Positions 8,061 through 16,371 of a DNA stretch of 64,000 nucleotides are shown one piece after another. A program made the position numbers and the translations under genes. Under the pieces are notes generated by a model, which did no database searches, was not told the DNA's origin, and saw only the letters and a program-made list of their open reading frames with translations. The stretch comes from Streptomyces anulatus (lineage in GTDB: Bacteria > Actinomycetota > Actinomycetes > Streptomycetales > Streptomycetaceae). Numbering within the stretch: the first letter of the stretch is position 1; each line of letters starts with the position of its first letter. The DNA lies in assembly GCF_014650675.1 (NCBI RefSeq), contig NZ_BMVK01000007.1, positions 186,001-250,000 of the forward strand, in the 5' to 3' direction.

Positions 8061-9383
8061 ATGAGCACCCGAACCGACACCGCGCCGGACGAGGCTCCGG
8101 CCCCCGCGCCGGACACCACGTGGTTCGCCCACGACCGCTTCGGCATGTTCGTCCACTGGGGTCTGTACTCCCTGGCCGCGCGCCACGAGTGGGTGAAGAC
8201 CAGGGAGCGGATGACGGACGAGCAGTACCAGGTGTACTTCGACCACTTCGACCCCGACCTTTACGCCCCGGCCGACTGGGCGAGGACCGCGAAGGCCGCC
8301 GGGATGCGGTACGTGGTGCTGACCACCAAACACCACGACGGCTTCTGTCTCTGGGACAGCCGGCTCACCGACTACAAGGTGACCCGCACGCCCCACGGCC
8401 GCGACCTGGTCGGGCCGTTCGTCGAGGCGTGCCGCGCCGAAGGCCTCAAGGTCGGCTTCTACCACTCCCTGATCGACTGGCACCACCCGTCGTTCCCCGT
8501 CGACGGCACCCATCCGCTCCGTGACGACGAGGAGTTCAAGGCCGCGGCGGCCGGCCGCGACATCCGCGACTACCGGCGCCACCTGCACGGGCAGGTCCGC
8601 GAGCTGCTCACCGACTACGGACGGATCGACTACCTCTTCTTCGACTTCTCCTACGCGGGACGCGACGAGTGGTGGGGCGGCAAGGGCCCGGACGACTGGG
8701 ACTCCCCCCGACTCCTCGACCTGGTCCGCGAGCTCCAGCCGCACATCCTGGTCAACGACCGGGCCGGGCTGCCCGGGGACTTCGTCACTCCCGAGCAGTA
8801 CCAGCCCTCCGCCCCGATGACCTCCGGCGGCCGACCGGTCCTGTGGGAGGCGTGCCAGACCCTCAACGGGAGCTGGGGCTACGACCGCGACAACCTCGAC
8901 CGCAAGAGCCCCGATCTGCTCGTCCGGATGCTCGTCGACGGCGTCTCCAAGGGCGGCAACCTGCTGCTGAACGTCGGTCCCACGGGCCGCGGCCACCTCG
9001 ACCCGCGCGACACCGCCGCCCTCGCCGAGGTCGGCCGGTGGATGGACCTGCACGAACGGTCCGTGCGCGGCTGCGGCCCCTCCCCGTTCACCCCGCCCGC
9101 CGACTGCCGGTACACCCAGCGCGGCGACCGCCTCTACATCCACCTCTTCGCCTGGCCGCTGCGCCACCTGCACCTGCCCGGGCTCGACGGCCGTGTGCGC
9201 TACGCGCAACTCCTGAACGACGCGTCGGAGGTCGTCCGGGTCCAGGTGGACCCCGACCGTCCTGCGGTCAACACACAGATGGGCGGCCAGCCGGCCGGCA
9301 CGCTCACCCTGCGGCTCCCGGTCCAGCGCCCGGACACCCCCGTGCCCGTCATCGAGCTCCACCTGACGGACCCGTCCGACTGA
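8061..9383 (+). CDS. Alpha-L-fucosidase (GH29), cytoplasmic
   Basis: This 440-residue glycoside hydrolase of family 29 removes terminal alpha-L-fucose. It opens with the family hallmark WFAHDRFGMFVHWGLYS. It then shows YVVLTTKHHDGFCLWDS and the nucleophile region RIDYLFFDFSY near residue 195, where the Asp of FFD is the probable nucleophile. The GGNLLLNVGPTGRG block near residue 305 is also typical. A beta-sandwich-like C-terminal part of about 90 residues follows. No signal peptide is present, so the enzyme acts on oligosaccharides after import by the ABC system just upstream and releases free L-fucose for the pathway downstream. The start is ATG 8061 after AAGGAAGA. Confidence 0.9.
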   Translation: MSTRTDTAPDEAPAPAPDTTWFAHDRFGMFVHWGLYSLAARHEWVKTRERMTDEQYQVYFDHFDPDLYAPADWARTAKAAGMRYVVLTTKHHDGFCLWDSRLTDYKVTRTPHGRDLVGPFVEACRAEGLKVGFYHSLIDWHHPSFPVDGTHPLRDDEEFKAAAAGRDIRDYRRHLHGQVRELLTDYGRIDYLFFDFSYAGRDEWWGGKGPDDWDSPRLLDLVRELQPHILVNDRAGLPGDFVTPEQYQPSAPMTSGGRPVLWEACQTLNGSWGYDRDNLDRKSPDLLVRMLVDGVSKGGNLLLNVGPTGRGHLDPRDTAALAEVGRWMDLHERSVRGCGPSPFTPPADCRYTQRGDRLYIHLFAWPLRHLHLPGLDGRVRYAQLLNDASEVVRVQVDPDRPAVNTQMGGQPAGTLTLRLPVQRPDTPVPVIELHLTDPSD

Positions 9384-9427
9384 TCCGCCCGAGAAGCATC
9401 CCACCTCGCCCGATCATGGAGGCACCC

Positions 9428-10888
9428 ATGCAACGACGCACGTTCCTCACCGGCACCGCTCTGGGGGCGGCCACCGCCGTCCTGCCCGTGTCCGGTCCGG
9501 CGCACGCAGGCGCCACCGCCGGGGTCGCACCCGCCGGCCGACGGGGCCGCACCGTCGCCGTCGACACCCTGGACGCGCTCCAGAAGGCGATCGACGCGGC
9601 CGTGCCCGGCACCCGCATCGTCGTCGCGAACGGCGCGTACACCGTTCCCGGGGGCCGGTCCGTGGTGGTCCGGGGGGTCCACGGCGCCGACGGCACGCCC
9701 GTCACGATCGTCGCCGCGTCGCGGGGCGGGGTCGTGCTGCACGGGGAGCGGAGCTTCCTCTTCGAGGACTCCACCCATGTCACCGTCAGCGGCTTCTCCT
9801 TCCGCCAGAGCACGACGCTGGAGGTCCCGCCGAGCTGTTCCCACGTCCGGCTGACCCGCAACGACTTCCGGCTCGCCGACGTCGAGGGGCTGCACTGGGT
9901 CATGGTGCGGGGCGACGACACCGTGATCGACCGCAACCACTTCCACGGCAAGACCACGCTCGGCGTCTTCCTCGGCATCGAGGGCGCCGGCACCGAGGCC
10001 ATGGCCCAGCGCGTGCACGTGCACCGCAACCACTTCTCCGACCATTCCTTCGCCGGCTCCAACGGCGGCGAGCCGATCCGTCTCGGCGTCAGCCCCCGCG
10101 CCCTGTCCGGCGCGTACGCGATCGTGGAGCACAACCTGTTCGAGCGGGCCGACGGCGACCCCGAGGCCATCTCGGTGAAGAGCTCCCACAACGTCATCCG
10201 GCACAACACCATCCGGAACAGCCTCGGCGGCATCGTGCTGCGCCACGGCAACGGCACCCGGGTCGAGGGCAACCACCTCATCGGCGGCAAGGAGGGCGTG
10301 CGGATCTACGGCAACGACCACGTCGTCGTCAACAACTACCTGGCCGGGCTGTCCGGGCGGGCGATGGTGGTCGGCAGCGGTACGGCGCGCGACCACGTAC
10401 CCGGCGAGTCGCCCACAGCCCGCCGGGGCAACGACGCCCCCGACCGTGTCCTCATCGCCCACAACACCTTCCTGGACAACGCGAGCGCGCTCTCCGGCGA
10501 GAGCAACCGGCCGCACGAGCCCCGTGACGTGACCGTCGCCGACAACCTGCTGGTCGGCCAGGCCGGCGACCTGGTCGAGATGGCGAACACCGTGCGGTTC
10601 ACCTGGCAGGGCAACATCCACTTCGGGGCGGCGGGCGACGGCAACGTCCCGGCCGGCGGTTTCGTGCGGGCCGACCCCCTGCTGGTGCCGGGGTCCGACG
10701 GGGTGCACCGGCTGTCCGGCGGGAGCCCCGCGATCGGGGCGGCCACGCTGCGGAGCACGCCCGTCACCCACGACATCGACGGCGATCCGCGGGGGACGCT
10801 GCGGGACGTGGGTGCCGACGAGTACGCGACGCGCGCCCCGCGGTACCGGCCCCTGACACCGGCCGACGTGGGCCCGAACTCCCGCTGA
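9428..10888 (+). CDS. Tat-exported right-handed beta-helix protein, PL6-type polysaccharide lyase
   Basis: This 486-residue secreted protein has a twin-arginine signal at its start, MQRRTFLTGTALGAATA, with a likely cleavage after AHAGA near residue 30. Many NxF/VxxxNHF coils follow, typical of a parallel beta-helix. SNGGEPIRLG, AISVKSSHNVIRHNTIRNS and GGIVLRHGNGTRVEGN match the polysaccharide lyase family 6 active site, where the Lys of SVKS and the Arg of LRHG act as base and acid. ATG 9428 is preceded by GGAGG at 6 bases. Family 6 enzymes cut alginate or chondroitin-like uronic acid chains. Beside a fucosidase, the target may be a fucose-bearing acidic polysaccharide; that is inference. Confidence 0.8.
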   Translation: MQRRTFLTGTALGAATAVLPVSGPAHAGATAGVAPAGRRGRTVAVDTLDALQKAIDAAVPGTRIVVANGAYTVPGGRSVVVRGVHGADGTPVTIVAASRGGVVLHGERSFLFEDSTHVTVSGFSFRQSTTLEVPPSCSHVRLTRNDFRLADVEGLHWVMVRGDDTVIDRNHFHGKTTLGVFLGIEGAGTEAMAQRVHVHRNHFSDHSFAGSNGGEPIRLGVSPRALSGAYAIVEHNLFERADGDPEAISVKSSHNVIRHNTIRNSLGGIVLRHGNGTRVEGNHLIGGKEGVRIYGNDHVVVNNYLAGLSGRAMVVGSGTARDHVPGESPTARRGNDAPDRVLIAHNTFLDNASALSGESNRPHEPRDVTVADNLLVGQAGDLVEMANTVRFTWQGNIHFGAAGDGNVPAGGFVRADPLLVPGSDGVHRLSGGSPAIGAATLRSTPVTHDIDGDPRGTLRDVGADEYATRAPRYRPLTPADVGPNSR

Positions 10889-10940
10889 CCACCTCCCTGT
10901 CCGCCTCCCCGCCCCCGACCGCCCCGCCCGGAAGGCCGCC

Positions 10941-11804
10941 GTGACCGAGAACCCCCCGCTTCCCGCGCCCGAGGACGTGCGGGGCCCCGTGCCCGGCGGC
11001 GGGGGTTACGGGGCCGCCTCCGTCCGGCTCGGGATCTGCTCGGTCACCTTTCGGCACCTGCCCGCCGCGGAGGTCGCCCGCCGTGCCGCCGGCGCGGGTC
11101 TGGAGGTGATCGAGTGGGGGGCGGACGTGCACGCCCCGCCCGGGGAGCCGGAGGTTCTCCGGGCGGTCCGGGACGCCACCGAGCTGCACGGCCTGGTCTC
11201 CTGCTCGTACGGCTCGTACTTCCACTGCCTCCCGGACGAGCTGCCCGGGTTCGCGGAGGTCGCCCGCGGCGCGGTCGCGCTCCGGGCGCCTCGGGTACGT
11301 GTCTGGGCGGGGACCTCCGGGTCGGCGGACGTGACGGAGGAGGAGCGGTCCCGGATCACCGCGGGTCTGCGGGAGGCGGCGCTGATCGCGCGGGACCACG
11401 GCCTCGAGATCGCCCCGGAGTTCCACGCCGGAACGCTGACCGATTCGACGGCCTCCACGGTCCGCCTCCTGGAAGAGGCGGGGGTGGACGGTGTGGGCGC
11501 CTACTGGCAGCCGCCGCAGGACGCTCCCGACGAGGAGGCGCTGGCAGGTCTCGACGTCCTGGCCGACCGTGTCGGCGCGGTCCATGTCTTCTCCTGGTGG
11601 CCGGGCAACCACCGGCTGCCCCTCGCCGCCCGCGACGGCCTGTGGGACCGGGTGTTCGGGCTGCTCGGTGACCGGCCCGTGCCCCGGGACGCCCTCCTGG
11701 AGTTCGTCCCGGGCGACGATCCCGCCGTTCTGGAACGCGAGGCCGCGACGCTGCGGCGCCTGGCGTTCCCGGGGCCCGGTCGGGGCCGCTCGCCCCTGGC
11801 GTAG
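10941..11804 (+). CDS. Xylose-isomerase-like TIM-barrel protein (sugar phosphate isomerase/epimerase family)
   Basis: This 287-residue protein has the AP-endonuclease-2/xylose-isomerase-like TIM barrel. Barrel strands include LGICSVTFRHLPAAEVARRA near residue 30, GLEVIEWGADVH near residue 55, and LEIAPEFHAGTLTDS with candidate metal-binding Glu and His near residue 160. GAVHVFSWWP near residue 218 and DALLEFVPGDDP near residue 258 complete the set. A GTG start at 10941 follows GGAAGG. It sits at the end of the importer-fucosidase operon, just before the regulator gene. An isomerase or epimerase for a sugar from the same polysaccharide is likely, but the substrate is unknown. Confidence 0.7.
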   Translation: MTENPPLPAPEDVRGPVPGGGGYGAASVRLGICSVTFRHLPAAEVARRAAGAGLEVIEWGADVHAPPGEPEVLRAVRDATELHGLVSCSYGSYFHCLPDELPGFAEVARGAVALRAPRVRVWAGTSGSADVTEEERSRITAGLREAALIARDHGLEIAPEFHAGTLTDSTASTVRLLEEAGVDGVGAYWQPPQDAPDEEALAGLDVLADRVGAVHVFSWWPGNHRLPLAARDGLWDRVFGLLGDRPVPRDALLEFVPGDDPAVLEREAATLRRLAFPGPGRGRSPLA

Positions 11805-11820
11805 GGTGACAGCACACAGA

Positions 11821-11835
11821 ACACATCCGATGTAT
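11821..11835. promoter_or_regulatory. Fucose-island operator 4, in front of the regulator gene
   Basis: ACACATCCGATGTAT differs from ATACATC-N-GATGTAT by one base and lies 23 bp before the TTG start of the FadR-type regulator, so the regulator probably controls its own gene. Confidence 0.7.
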
Positions 11836-11858
11836 TTCGCCGTGGACAGGAGGACGCC

Positions 11859-12530
11859 TTGGCCGTTACCGACGAGGCGATCGGGAAGATCAAGGAGATG
11901 ATCGTCTCCGGCGCGCTACGTCCGGGCGACCGTCTGCCCAAGGAGGCCGACCTCGCCGCCGAGCTGGGACTGTCGCGCAACTCCCTGCGGGAGGCGGTCA
12001 AGGCGCTCTCGCTGCTGAACATCCTCGACGTCCGGCAGGGCGACGGGACGTACGTCTCCAGCCTCGACCCGCCCCTGCTCCTCGAAGCGGTGTCGTTCGT
12101 ACTGGACTTCCACCAGGACGATCAGGCGCTCCAGGCGCTGAAGGTGCGGGGCATCCTGGAGCCCGCGGCGACCGCCCTGGCGGCGGAGCGGATCGACGAG
12201 GAGGAGATCCGGGAGCTCGGCGCCCTCCTCGACCGGCTCGGCGAGGCGCCGAGCCTGGAACAACTCGTGGCCAGCGACCTGGAGTTCCACCGGCGGATCG
12301 CCGCCGCCTCCGGGATCCCGCTGCTGTGCTCGTTGCTCGACAGCATCTCCGGGGCCACCGTGCGGGCCCGCCTGTGGCGCGGCATCACCGAGGAGACGGC
12401 GGTGGCGAGGACCCTGTCCGAGCACCGGGCGATCCTGGACGCCCTCGCCGCGCGCGACGCGCGTACGGCGGAGGCGTGGGCGACGATCCACATCTCCAAC
12501 GTGGTCCGGTGGCTCGACAGCGTGCTGTGA
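11859..12530 (+). CDS. FadR-subfamily GntR transcriptional regulator of the fucose island
   Basis: This 223-residue regulator has an N-terminal winged helix (residues 1-70; IKEMIVSGALRPGDRLPKEADLAAELGLSRNSLREA is split here as the GntR motif beginning IKEMIV and the recognition helix SRNSLREAVKALSLL). A wing DVRQGDGTYVSS is followed by an all-helical FCD ligand domain (residues 80-220) containing the metal-site residues in DLEFHRRIAAASG and EHRAILDALAARD, near residues 132 and 190. The TTG start at 11859 follows AGGAGG. An operator copy lies directly upstream, and the same palindrome flanks the other units of the island. The effector is probably a pathway intermediate such as fuconate or 2-keto-3-deoxyfuconate, and binding would release repression; this is inferred from the family. 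Confidence 0.85.
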   Translation: MAVTDEAIGKIKEMIVSGALRPGDRLPKEADLAAELGLSRNSLREAVKALSLLNILDVRQGDGTYVSSLDPPLLLEAVSFVLDFHQDDQALQALKVRGILEPAATALAAERIDEEEIRELGALLDRLGEAPSLEQLVASDLEFHRRIAAASGIPLLCSLLDSISGATVRARLWRGITEETAVARTLSEHRAILDALAARDARTAEAWATIHISNVVRWLDSVL

Positions 12531-12575
12531 GACACGGCCCCTCCGATCCCGGTGCGCGACCGGCCGCGCACCGCC

Positions 12576-12608
12576 CGGGCGCCCGTCCCCCGAGGGGGCG
12601 GGCGCCCG
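12576..12608 (+). terminator. Hairpin after the regulator gene
   Basis: Arms CGGGCGCCCGTCCCC and GGGGCGGGCGCCCG pair over 14 base pairs with one bulged T and a 4-base loop. There is no T-run, as is usual for Streptomyces terminators. Confidence 0.6.
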
Positions 12609-12675
12609 TCGTCGTAGGGCCGCGTCCGGCGCGGCGGGAGGGGTGGGCGGCGATGCCGGAGAGCACCCACCCAAG

Positions 12676-12690
12676 AAACATCCGATGTCT
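12676..12690. promoter_or_regulatory. Fucose-island operator 5
   Basis: AAACATCCGATGTCT matches 12 of 14 arm bases of ATACATC-N-GATGTAT and lies about 146 bp before the fuconate dehydratase gene, the first gene of the catabolic operon. Confidence 0.6.
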
Positions 12691-12835
12691 ACTTGCCTCG
12701 CCTCTCATGAGCGCCGTATCGTTCTCGCTCAACAGGCCAATCACCCGATCTGTGCTGAGGGTTGGGGCTGCTCCGCGTCGGCGGGCAGACGAAGCCGAAC
12801 GCCGAACAGGCAGCCCAGGTGTGAAAGGAACCCCG

Positions 12836-14230
12836 TTGTCCACTGGCATCACACGGGTCGTCGCGATGGACACCTACGACATTCGTTTCCCGACCTCCCG
12901 CCAACTCGACGGGTCCGACGCGATGAACCCGGACCCCGACTACTCCGCGGCCTACCTCGTCCTGCGCACCGACGCGCCCGACGGCCTCGCGGGGCACGGC
13001 TTCACCTTCACCATCGGCCGCGGCAACGACGTCCAGGTCGCGGCGCTCGACGCACTGCGCCCGCACGTCCTCGGCCGGTCCGTGGAGGATCTCTCCGCCG
13101 ATCCGGGGCTGGTCAGCCGGGCGTTGACCGGCGACAGCCAGCTCCGCTGGCTCGGCCCCGAAAAGGGCGTCATGCACATGGCCATCGGGGCCGTGGTCAA
13201 CGCCGTGTGGGACCTGGCGGCCAAGCGCCGGGGCGTACCCCTGTGGAAGCTGCTCGCCGACGCCGAGCCCGAATGGCTCGTCTCCCAGGTGGACTTCCGC
13301 TACATCGCCGACGCGCTCACCCCCGAGGAAGCGCTGGAGCTGCTGCGGCACGGAAGGGAGGGCGGCGCCGGGCGCGAGAAGACGCTGCGGGCCGAGGGCT
13401 ACCCCGCCTACACCACGTCGCCCGGCTGGCTCGGCTACTCCGACGAGAAGCTGACGCGGCTGGCCGAGGAGGCGGTGGCCGCCGGCTTCACCCAGATCAA
13501 ACTGAAGGTGGGCGCCGACCTGGCGGACGACATACGCCGCTGCCGGGCGGCCCGCGCGGCCGTCGGCCCGGACGTCCGGCTGGCGCTCGACGCCAACCAG
13601 CGGTGGAACGTGGCCGAGGCGATCGAGTGGACCCGGGCACTGGCCGAGTTCGACCCGTACTGGATCGAGGAGCCGACCAGCCCGGACGACATCCTGGGGC
13701 ACGCCCGGATCCGGGCCGCCGTCGCCCCGGTCAAGGTGGCCACCGGAGAGCACGTCCAGAACCGCATCGTGTTCAAGCAGCTCCTCCAGGCGGGCGCCGT
13801 CGACGTGGTCCAGCTGGACGCGGCCCGGGTCGGCGGGGTGAACGAGAACCTCGCCATCCTGCTGCTCGCGGCCAAGTTCGGCGTTCCCGTCTGTCCGCAC
13901 GCCGGCGGTGTCGGCCTGTGCGAACTGGTCCAGCACCTGGCGATGTTCGACTACGTGGCACTCAGCGGGACCACCGAGGACCGGGTCATCGAGTTCGTCG
14001 ACCATCTGCACGGGCACTTCGAGCACCCGGCCGTCGTACGGGGCGGCAGATACACGGCGCCCCTCTCCCCGGGCTTCTCCGCGGAGATGTACCCCGCCTC
14101 GCTGGCCACCTTCGCGTACCCGGGCGGCACGTTCTGGACCGACGACCTGGCAGCCGCCGGGACTGCCGGGGACGCCGAACCGGTCGGCGCGGCCGGTGTC
14201 GTCACGGAGACCGTGGAGGTGACGGCATGA
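12836..14230 (+). CDS. L-fuconate dehydratase (enolase superfamily)
   Basis: This 464-residue enzyme of the mandelate racemase/enolase superfamily dehydrates L-fuconate to 2-keto-3-deoxy-L-fuconate. The N-terminal capping domain includes the family stretches DIRFPTSRQLDGSDAMNPDP and FTIGRGNDVQV. The barrel carries QIKLKVG (KxK base), LALDANQRW (first metal Asp), YWIEEPTSPDDILGH (Glu ligand) and ATGEHVQNR (Glu ligand). HAGGVGLCE supplies the catalytic His. These segments are strongly typical of fuconate dehydratases. The start is TTG 12836, with AAAGGA 7 bases before it; GTG 12821 is in frame but precedes that ribosome site. The stop overlaps the next start (ATGA). Confidence 0.9.
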   Translation: MSTGITRVVAMDTYDIRFPTSRQLDGSDAMNPDPDYSAAYLVLRTDAPDGLAGHGFTFTIGRGNDVQVAALDALRPHVLGRSVEDLSADPGLVSRALTGDSQLRWLGPEKGVMHMAIGAVVNAVWDLAAKRRGVPLWKLLADAEPEWLVSQVDFRYIADALTPEEALELLRHGREGGAGREKTLRAEGYPAYTTSPGWLGYSDEKLTRLAEEAVAAGFTQIKLKVGADLADDIRRCRAARAAVGPDVRLALDANQRWNVAEAIEWTRALAEFDPYWIEEPTSPDDILGHARIRAAVAPVKVATGEHVQNRIVFKQLLQAGAVDVVQLDAARVGGVNENLAILLLAAKFGVPVCPHAGGVGLCELVQHLAMFDYVALSGTTEDRVIEFVDHLHGHFEHPAVVRGGRYTAPLSPGFSAEMYPASLATFAYPGGTFWTDDLAAAGTAGDAEPVGAAGVVTETVEVTA

Positions 14231-14988
14231 CCGCCCCACCCCTCTCCGGCCTGCGGGCCGTCGTCACCGGCGGCGCCTCCGGCATCGGACTCGCCGTCGC
14301 CCGGATGCTCGACGCGCACGGAGTCGCCGTCGCCGTCCTGGACCGCAACGCGGACGCCGTGCCCGGGACGCTCACCGCACTCCGTGCGGACGTGGGCGAC
14401 GACGCCTCCGTGCGCGAGGCGGTCGGAGCGGCCGCCTCGGCGCTCGGCGGCATCGACATCCTGGTCAACAACGCGGGCATCGGCGCGGCCGGGACCGTCG
14501 AGGACAACCCCGACGACCAGTGGCACGACGTCCTCGACGTCAACGTCCTCGGCGTCGTCCGCACCACCCGGGCCGCACTGCCCCATCTGCGCCGGTCGGA
14601 GCATGCCGCCGTCGTCAACGTCTGCTCCATCGCCGCCACCGCCGGCCTGCCCCGGCGGGCGCTGTACTCGGCGAGCAAGGGCGCCGTCCTGTCGCTGACG
14701 CTCGCCATGGCCGCCGACCACGTCCGCGAGGGAATCCGCGTCAACTGCGTCAACCCCGGCACCGTGGACACCCCGTGGGTCGGCCGCCTCCTCGACGCGG
14801 CCGACGACCCGGCGGCCGAACGCGCGGCGCTCAGCGCCCGCCAGCCCACCGGGCGGCTGGTGAGCGCCGAAGAGGTCGCGGCGGCCGTCGTCTACCTGGC
14901 CTCCCCCGCCGCCGGGTCGGTGACGGGCACGGCCCTCGCCGTCGACGGCGGCATGGCCGGCCTCCGGCTGCGCCCGGCGGGGACATGA
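14227..14988 (+). CDS. SDR oxidoreductase, probable 2-keto-3-deoxy-L-fuconate dehydrogenase
   Basis: This 253-residue short-chain dehydrogenase has the cofactor loop TGGASGIG near residue 18, the NNAG motif near residue 82, the catalytic Ser in VNVCSIAA near residue 137 and YSASKGA with the catalytic Tyr and Lys near residues 152-156. Its place between fuconate dehydratase and the fucose dehydrogenase, with ATGA overlaps on both sides, fits NAD-dependent oxidation of 2-keto-3-deoxy-L-fuconate to the 2,4-diketo compound. The reaction assignment rests on context; the family itself covers many substrates. Confidence 0.8.
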   Translation: MTAPPLSGLRAVVTGGASGIGLAVARMLDAHGVAVAVLDRNADAVPGTLTALRADVGDDASVREAVGAAASALGGIDILVNNAGIGAAGTVEDNPDDQWHDVLDVNVLGVVRTTRAALPHLRRSEHAAVVNVCSIAATAGLPRRALYSASKGAVLSLTLAMAADHVREGIRVNCVNPGTVDTPWVGRLLDAADDPAAERAALSARQPTGRLVSAEEVAAAVVYLASPAAGSVTGTALAVDGGMAGLRLRPAGT

Positions 14989-16031
14989 GCACGGGGAGGG
15001 AGCACGCCGGGGGCACGGCCCCGGGTCCGGGCCCGGGGCGCGTACCGCTCGGAAGGGGCTCCGCCTGGACGACCCGTCTCGCGTTCGGCGCGGCGGGGAT
15101 CGGCAACCTCTACCGGAGCGTCACCGACGCGGAGGCCGACGGGGCCCTCTCGGCCGCGTGGGACGGCGGCGTCCGGTCGTTCGACACCGCGCCGCACTAC
15201 GGCCTCGGGCTGTCCGAGCGGCGGCTCGGCGCGTTCCTCCGGGACCGGCCCCGCGACGCGTACACCGTCTCCACGAAGGTCGGCAGGCTCCTCGTTCCCG
15301 ACCCGGGCGCGCGCGGGGACGACCTCGCCCACGGCTTCGCGGTGCCCGCCGCGTACCGCAGGGTGTGGGACTTCGGCGCGGACGGGATCGTACGGAGCCT
15401 CGAAGCGAGTCTGGAGCGGCTCGGGCTCGACCGCGTCGACATCGTGTACCTGCACGACCCGGACGACCACGCCCACCAGGCCCTGCGCGAGGCGTACCCG
15501 GCGCTGGAACGCCTGCGCGCCGAGGGGGTCGTCGGGGCCATCGGCGTGGGCATGAACCAGACGGCGGTTCCCGCCCGCTTCGTCACCGAGACCGACATCG
15601 ATGTGGTCCTGCTGGCCGGCCGCTACACCCTGCTCGACCGGAGCGGCCTCGACGAGCTGCTGCCCGCCGCGCTCCGCCGCGGGGTGTCGGTCGTCGTCGG
15701 CGGGGTGTTCAACTCGGGTCTGCTGGCCGATCCCCGGCCGGGTTCCACCTACGACTACGCGGCGGCGCCGCCGGAGACGCTGCGGCGAGCCGTCCGGCTG
15801 CGGGAGATCTGCGAGCGTCACGGGGTGCCGCTGCGGGCCGTGGCGGCCCGCTTCCCGCTGGGTCATCCCGCCGTGGCCGGGGTCCTGATCGGTCTGCGCA
15901 GCGCGGCGGAGGCCGAGGACGCCGTCGACCTGCTGGGCCGGGAGATCCCCGCAGCCCTGTGGGAGGAACTGCGGCGCGAGGGCTGCCTGTCCGACGACGT
16001 CCCGGTCCCCCGGCCCTCGACGTCATCCTGA
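14985..16031 (+). CDS. Aldo/keto reductase, probable L-fucose (D-threo-aldose) 1-dehydrogenase
   Basis: This 348-residue NAD(P)-dependent enzyme has the aldo/keto reductase barrel. AFGAAGIGNLYRSVTDAEAD, RSFDTAPHYGLGLSERRLG (catalytic Asp and Tyr) and TVSTKVGRLL (catalytic Lys) are typical of the subgroup that oxidises L-fucose or D-threo-aldoses at C1 to the lactone. A Pro/Gly-rich N-terminal tail of about 25 residues precedes the fold. The start ATG 14985 overlaps the SDR stop. It would catalyse the first oxidation in the pathway, giving L-fucono-lactone for the lactonase two genes downstream. Confidence 0.82.
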   Translation: MSTGREHAGGTAPGPGPGRVPLGRGSAWTTRLAFGAAGIGNLYRSVTDAEADGALSAAWDGGVRSFDTAPHYGLGLSERRLGAFLRDRPRDAYTVSTKVGRLLVPDPGARGDDLAHGFAVPAAYRRVWDFGADGIVRSLEASLERLGLDRVDIVYLHDPDDHAHQALREAYPALERLRAEGVVGAIGVGMNQTAVPARFVTETDIDVVLLAGRYTLLDRSGLDELLPAALRRGVSVVVGGVFNSGLLADPRPGSTYDYAAAPPETLRRAVRLREICERHGVPLRAVAARFPLGHPAVAGVLIGLRSAAEAEDAVDLLGREIPAALWEELRREGCLSDDVPVPRPSTSS

Positions 16032-16059
16032 CCGACACCGACACCTCTGGAGCAGACCG

Positions 16060-16371
16060 TTGAGAATCGCCCTGCACACCCGGGTCCGCGCGGACCGTGT
16101 CGCCGCGTACGAGCAGGCACACCGCGAGGTGCCGCCCGAACTGACCCGGGCGATACGGGAGGCCGGCTGCACGTCCTGGACGATCTGGCGCAGCGGCACG
16201 GACCTCTTCCACCTGCTGGACTGCGAGGACTACGCACGGCTCCTGGCCCACCTGGAGGAGCTGCCGGTCAACGTGGAGTGGCAGGCCCGCATGGCCGACC
16301 TCCTGGAGGTCGTGCACGACTACTCCGGCGCGGGCGCCGACGCGGGCCTGCCGGTGGTGTGGCAGCTGTGA
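16060..16371 (+). CDS. L-fucose mutarotase (RhaM-like, DUF718 family)
   Basis: This 103-residue protein of the rhamnose mutarotase family interconverts alpha and beta anomers of a 6-deoxyhexose. MRIALHTRVRADRVAAYEQAHREVPPEL is the usual first strand-helix unit, and a conserved His lies in that helix. TSWTIWRSGTDLFHLLDCED and NVEWQARMADL follow the family pattern. The TTG start at 16060 is preceded by TGGAG. It lies in the L-fucose operon, and its stop overlaps the next start (GTGA), so the sugar is most likely L-fucose. Confidence 0.82.
   Translation: MRIALHTRVRADRVAAYEQAHREVPPELTRAIREAGCTSWTIWRSGTDLFHLLDCEDYARLLAHLEELPVNVEWQARMADLLEVVHDYSGAGADAGLPVVWQL

Larger units (their letters stand above)
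12531..12835. other. 305-bp region between the regulator and the fucose catabolic operon
   Basis: It contains a GC-rich hairpin just after the regulator stop and an operator copy about 146 bp before the next gene. No gene was seen. Confidence 0.6.

Noticed and set aside
6996..9404. Long minus-strand open frame of 802 codons opposite the permease and fucosidase genes
   Set aside because: It is a GC-skew shadow: no family signature, improbable residue mix, and well-supported genes on the other strand.
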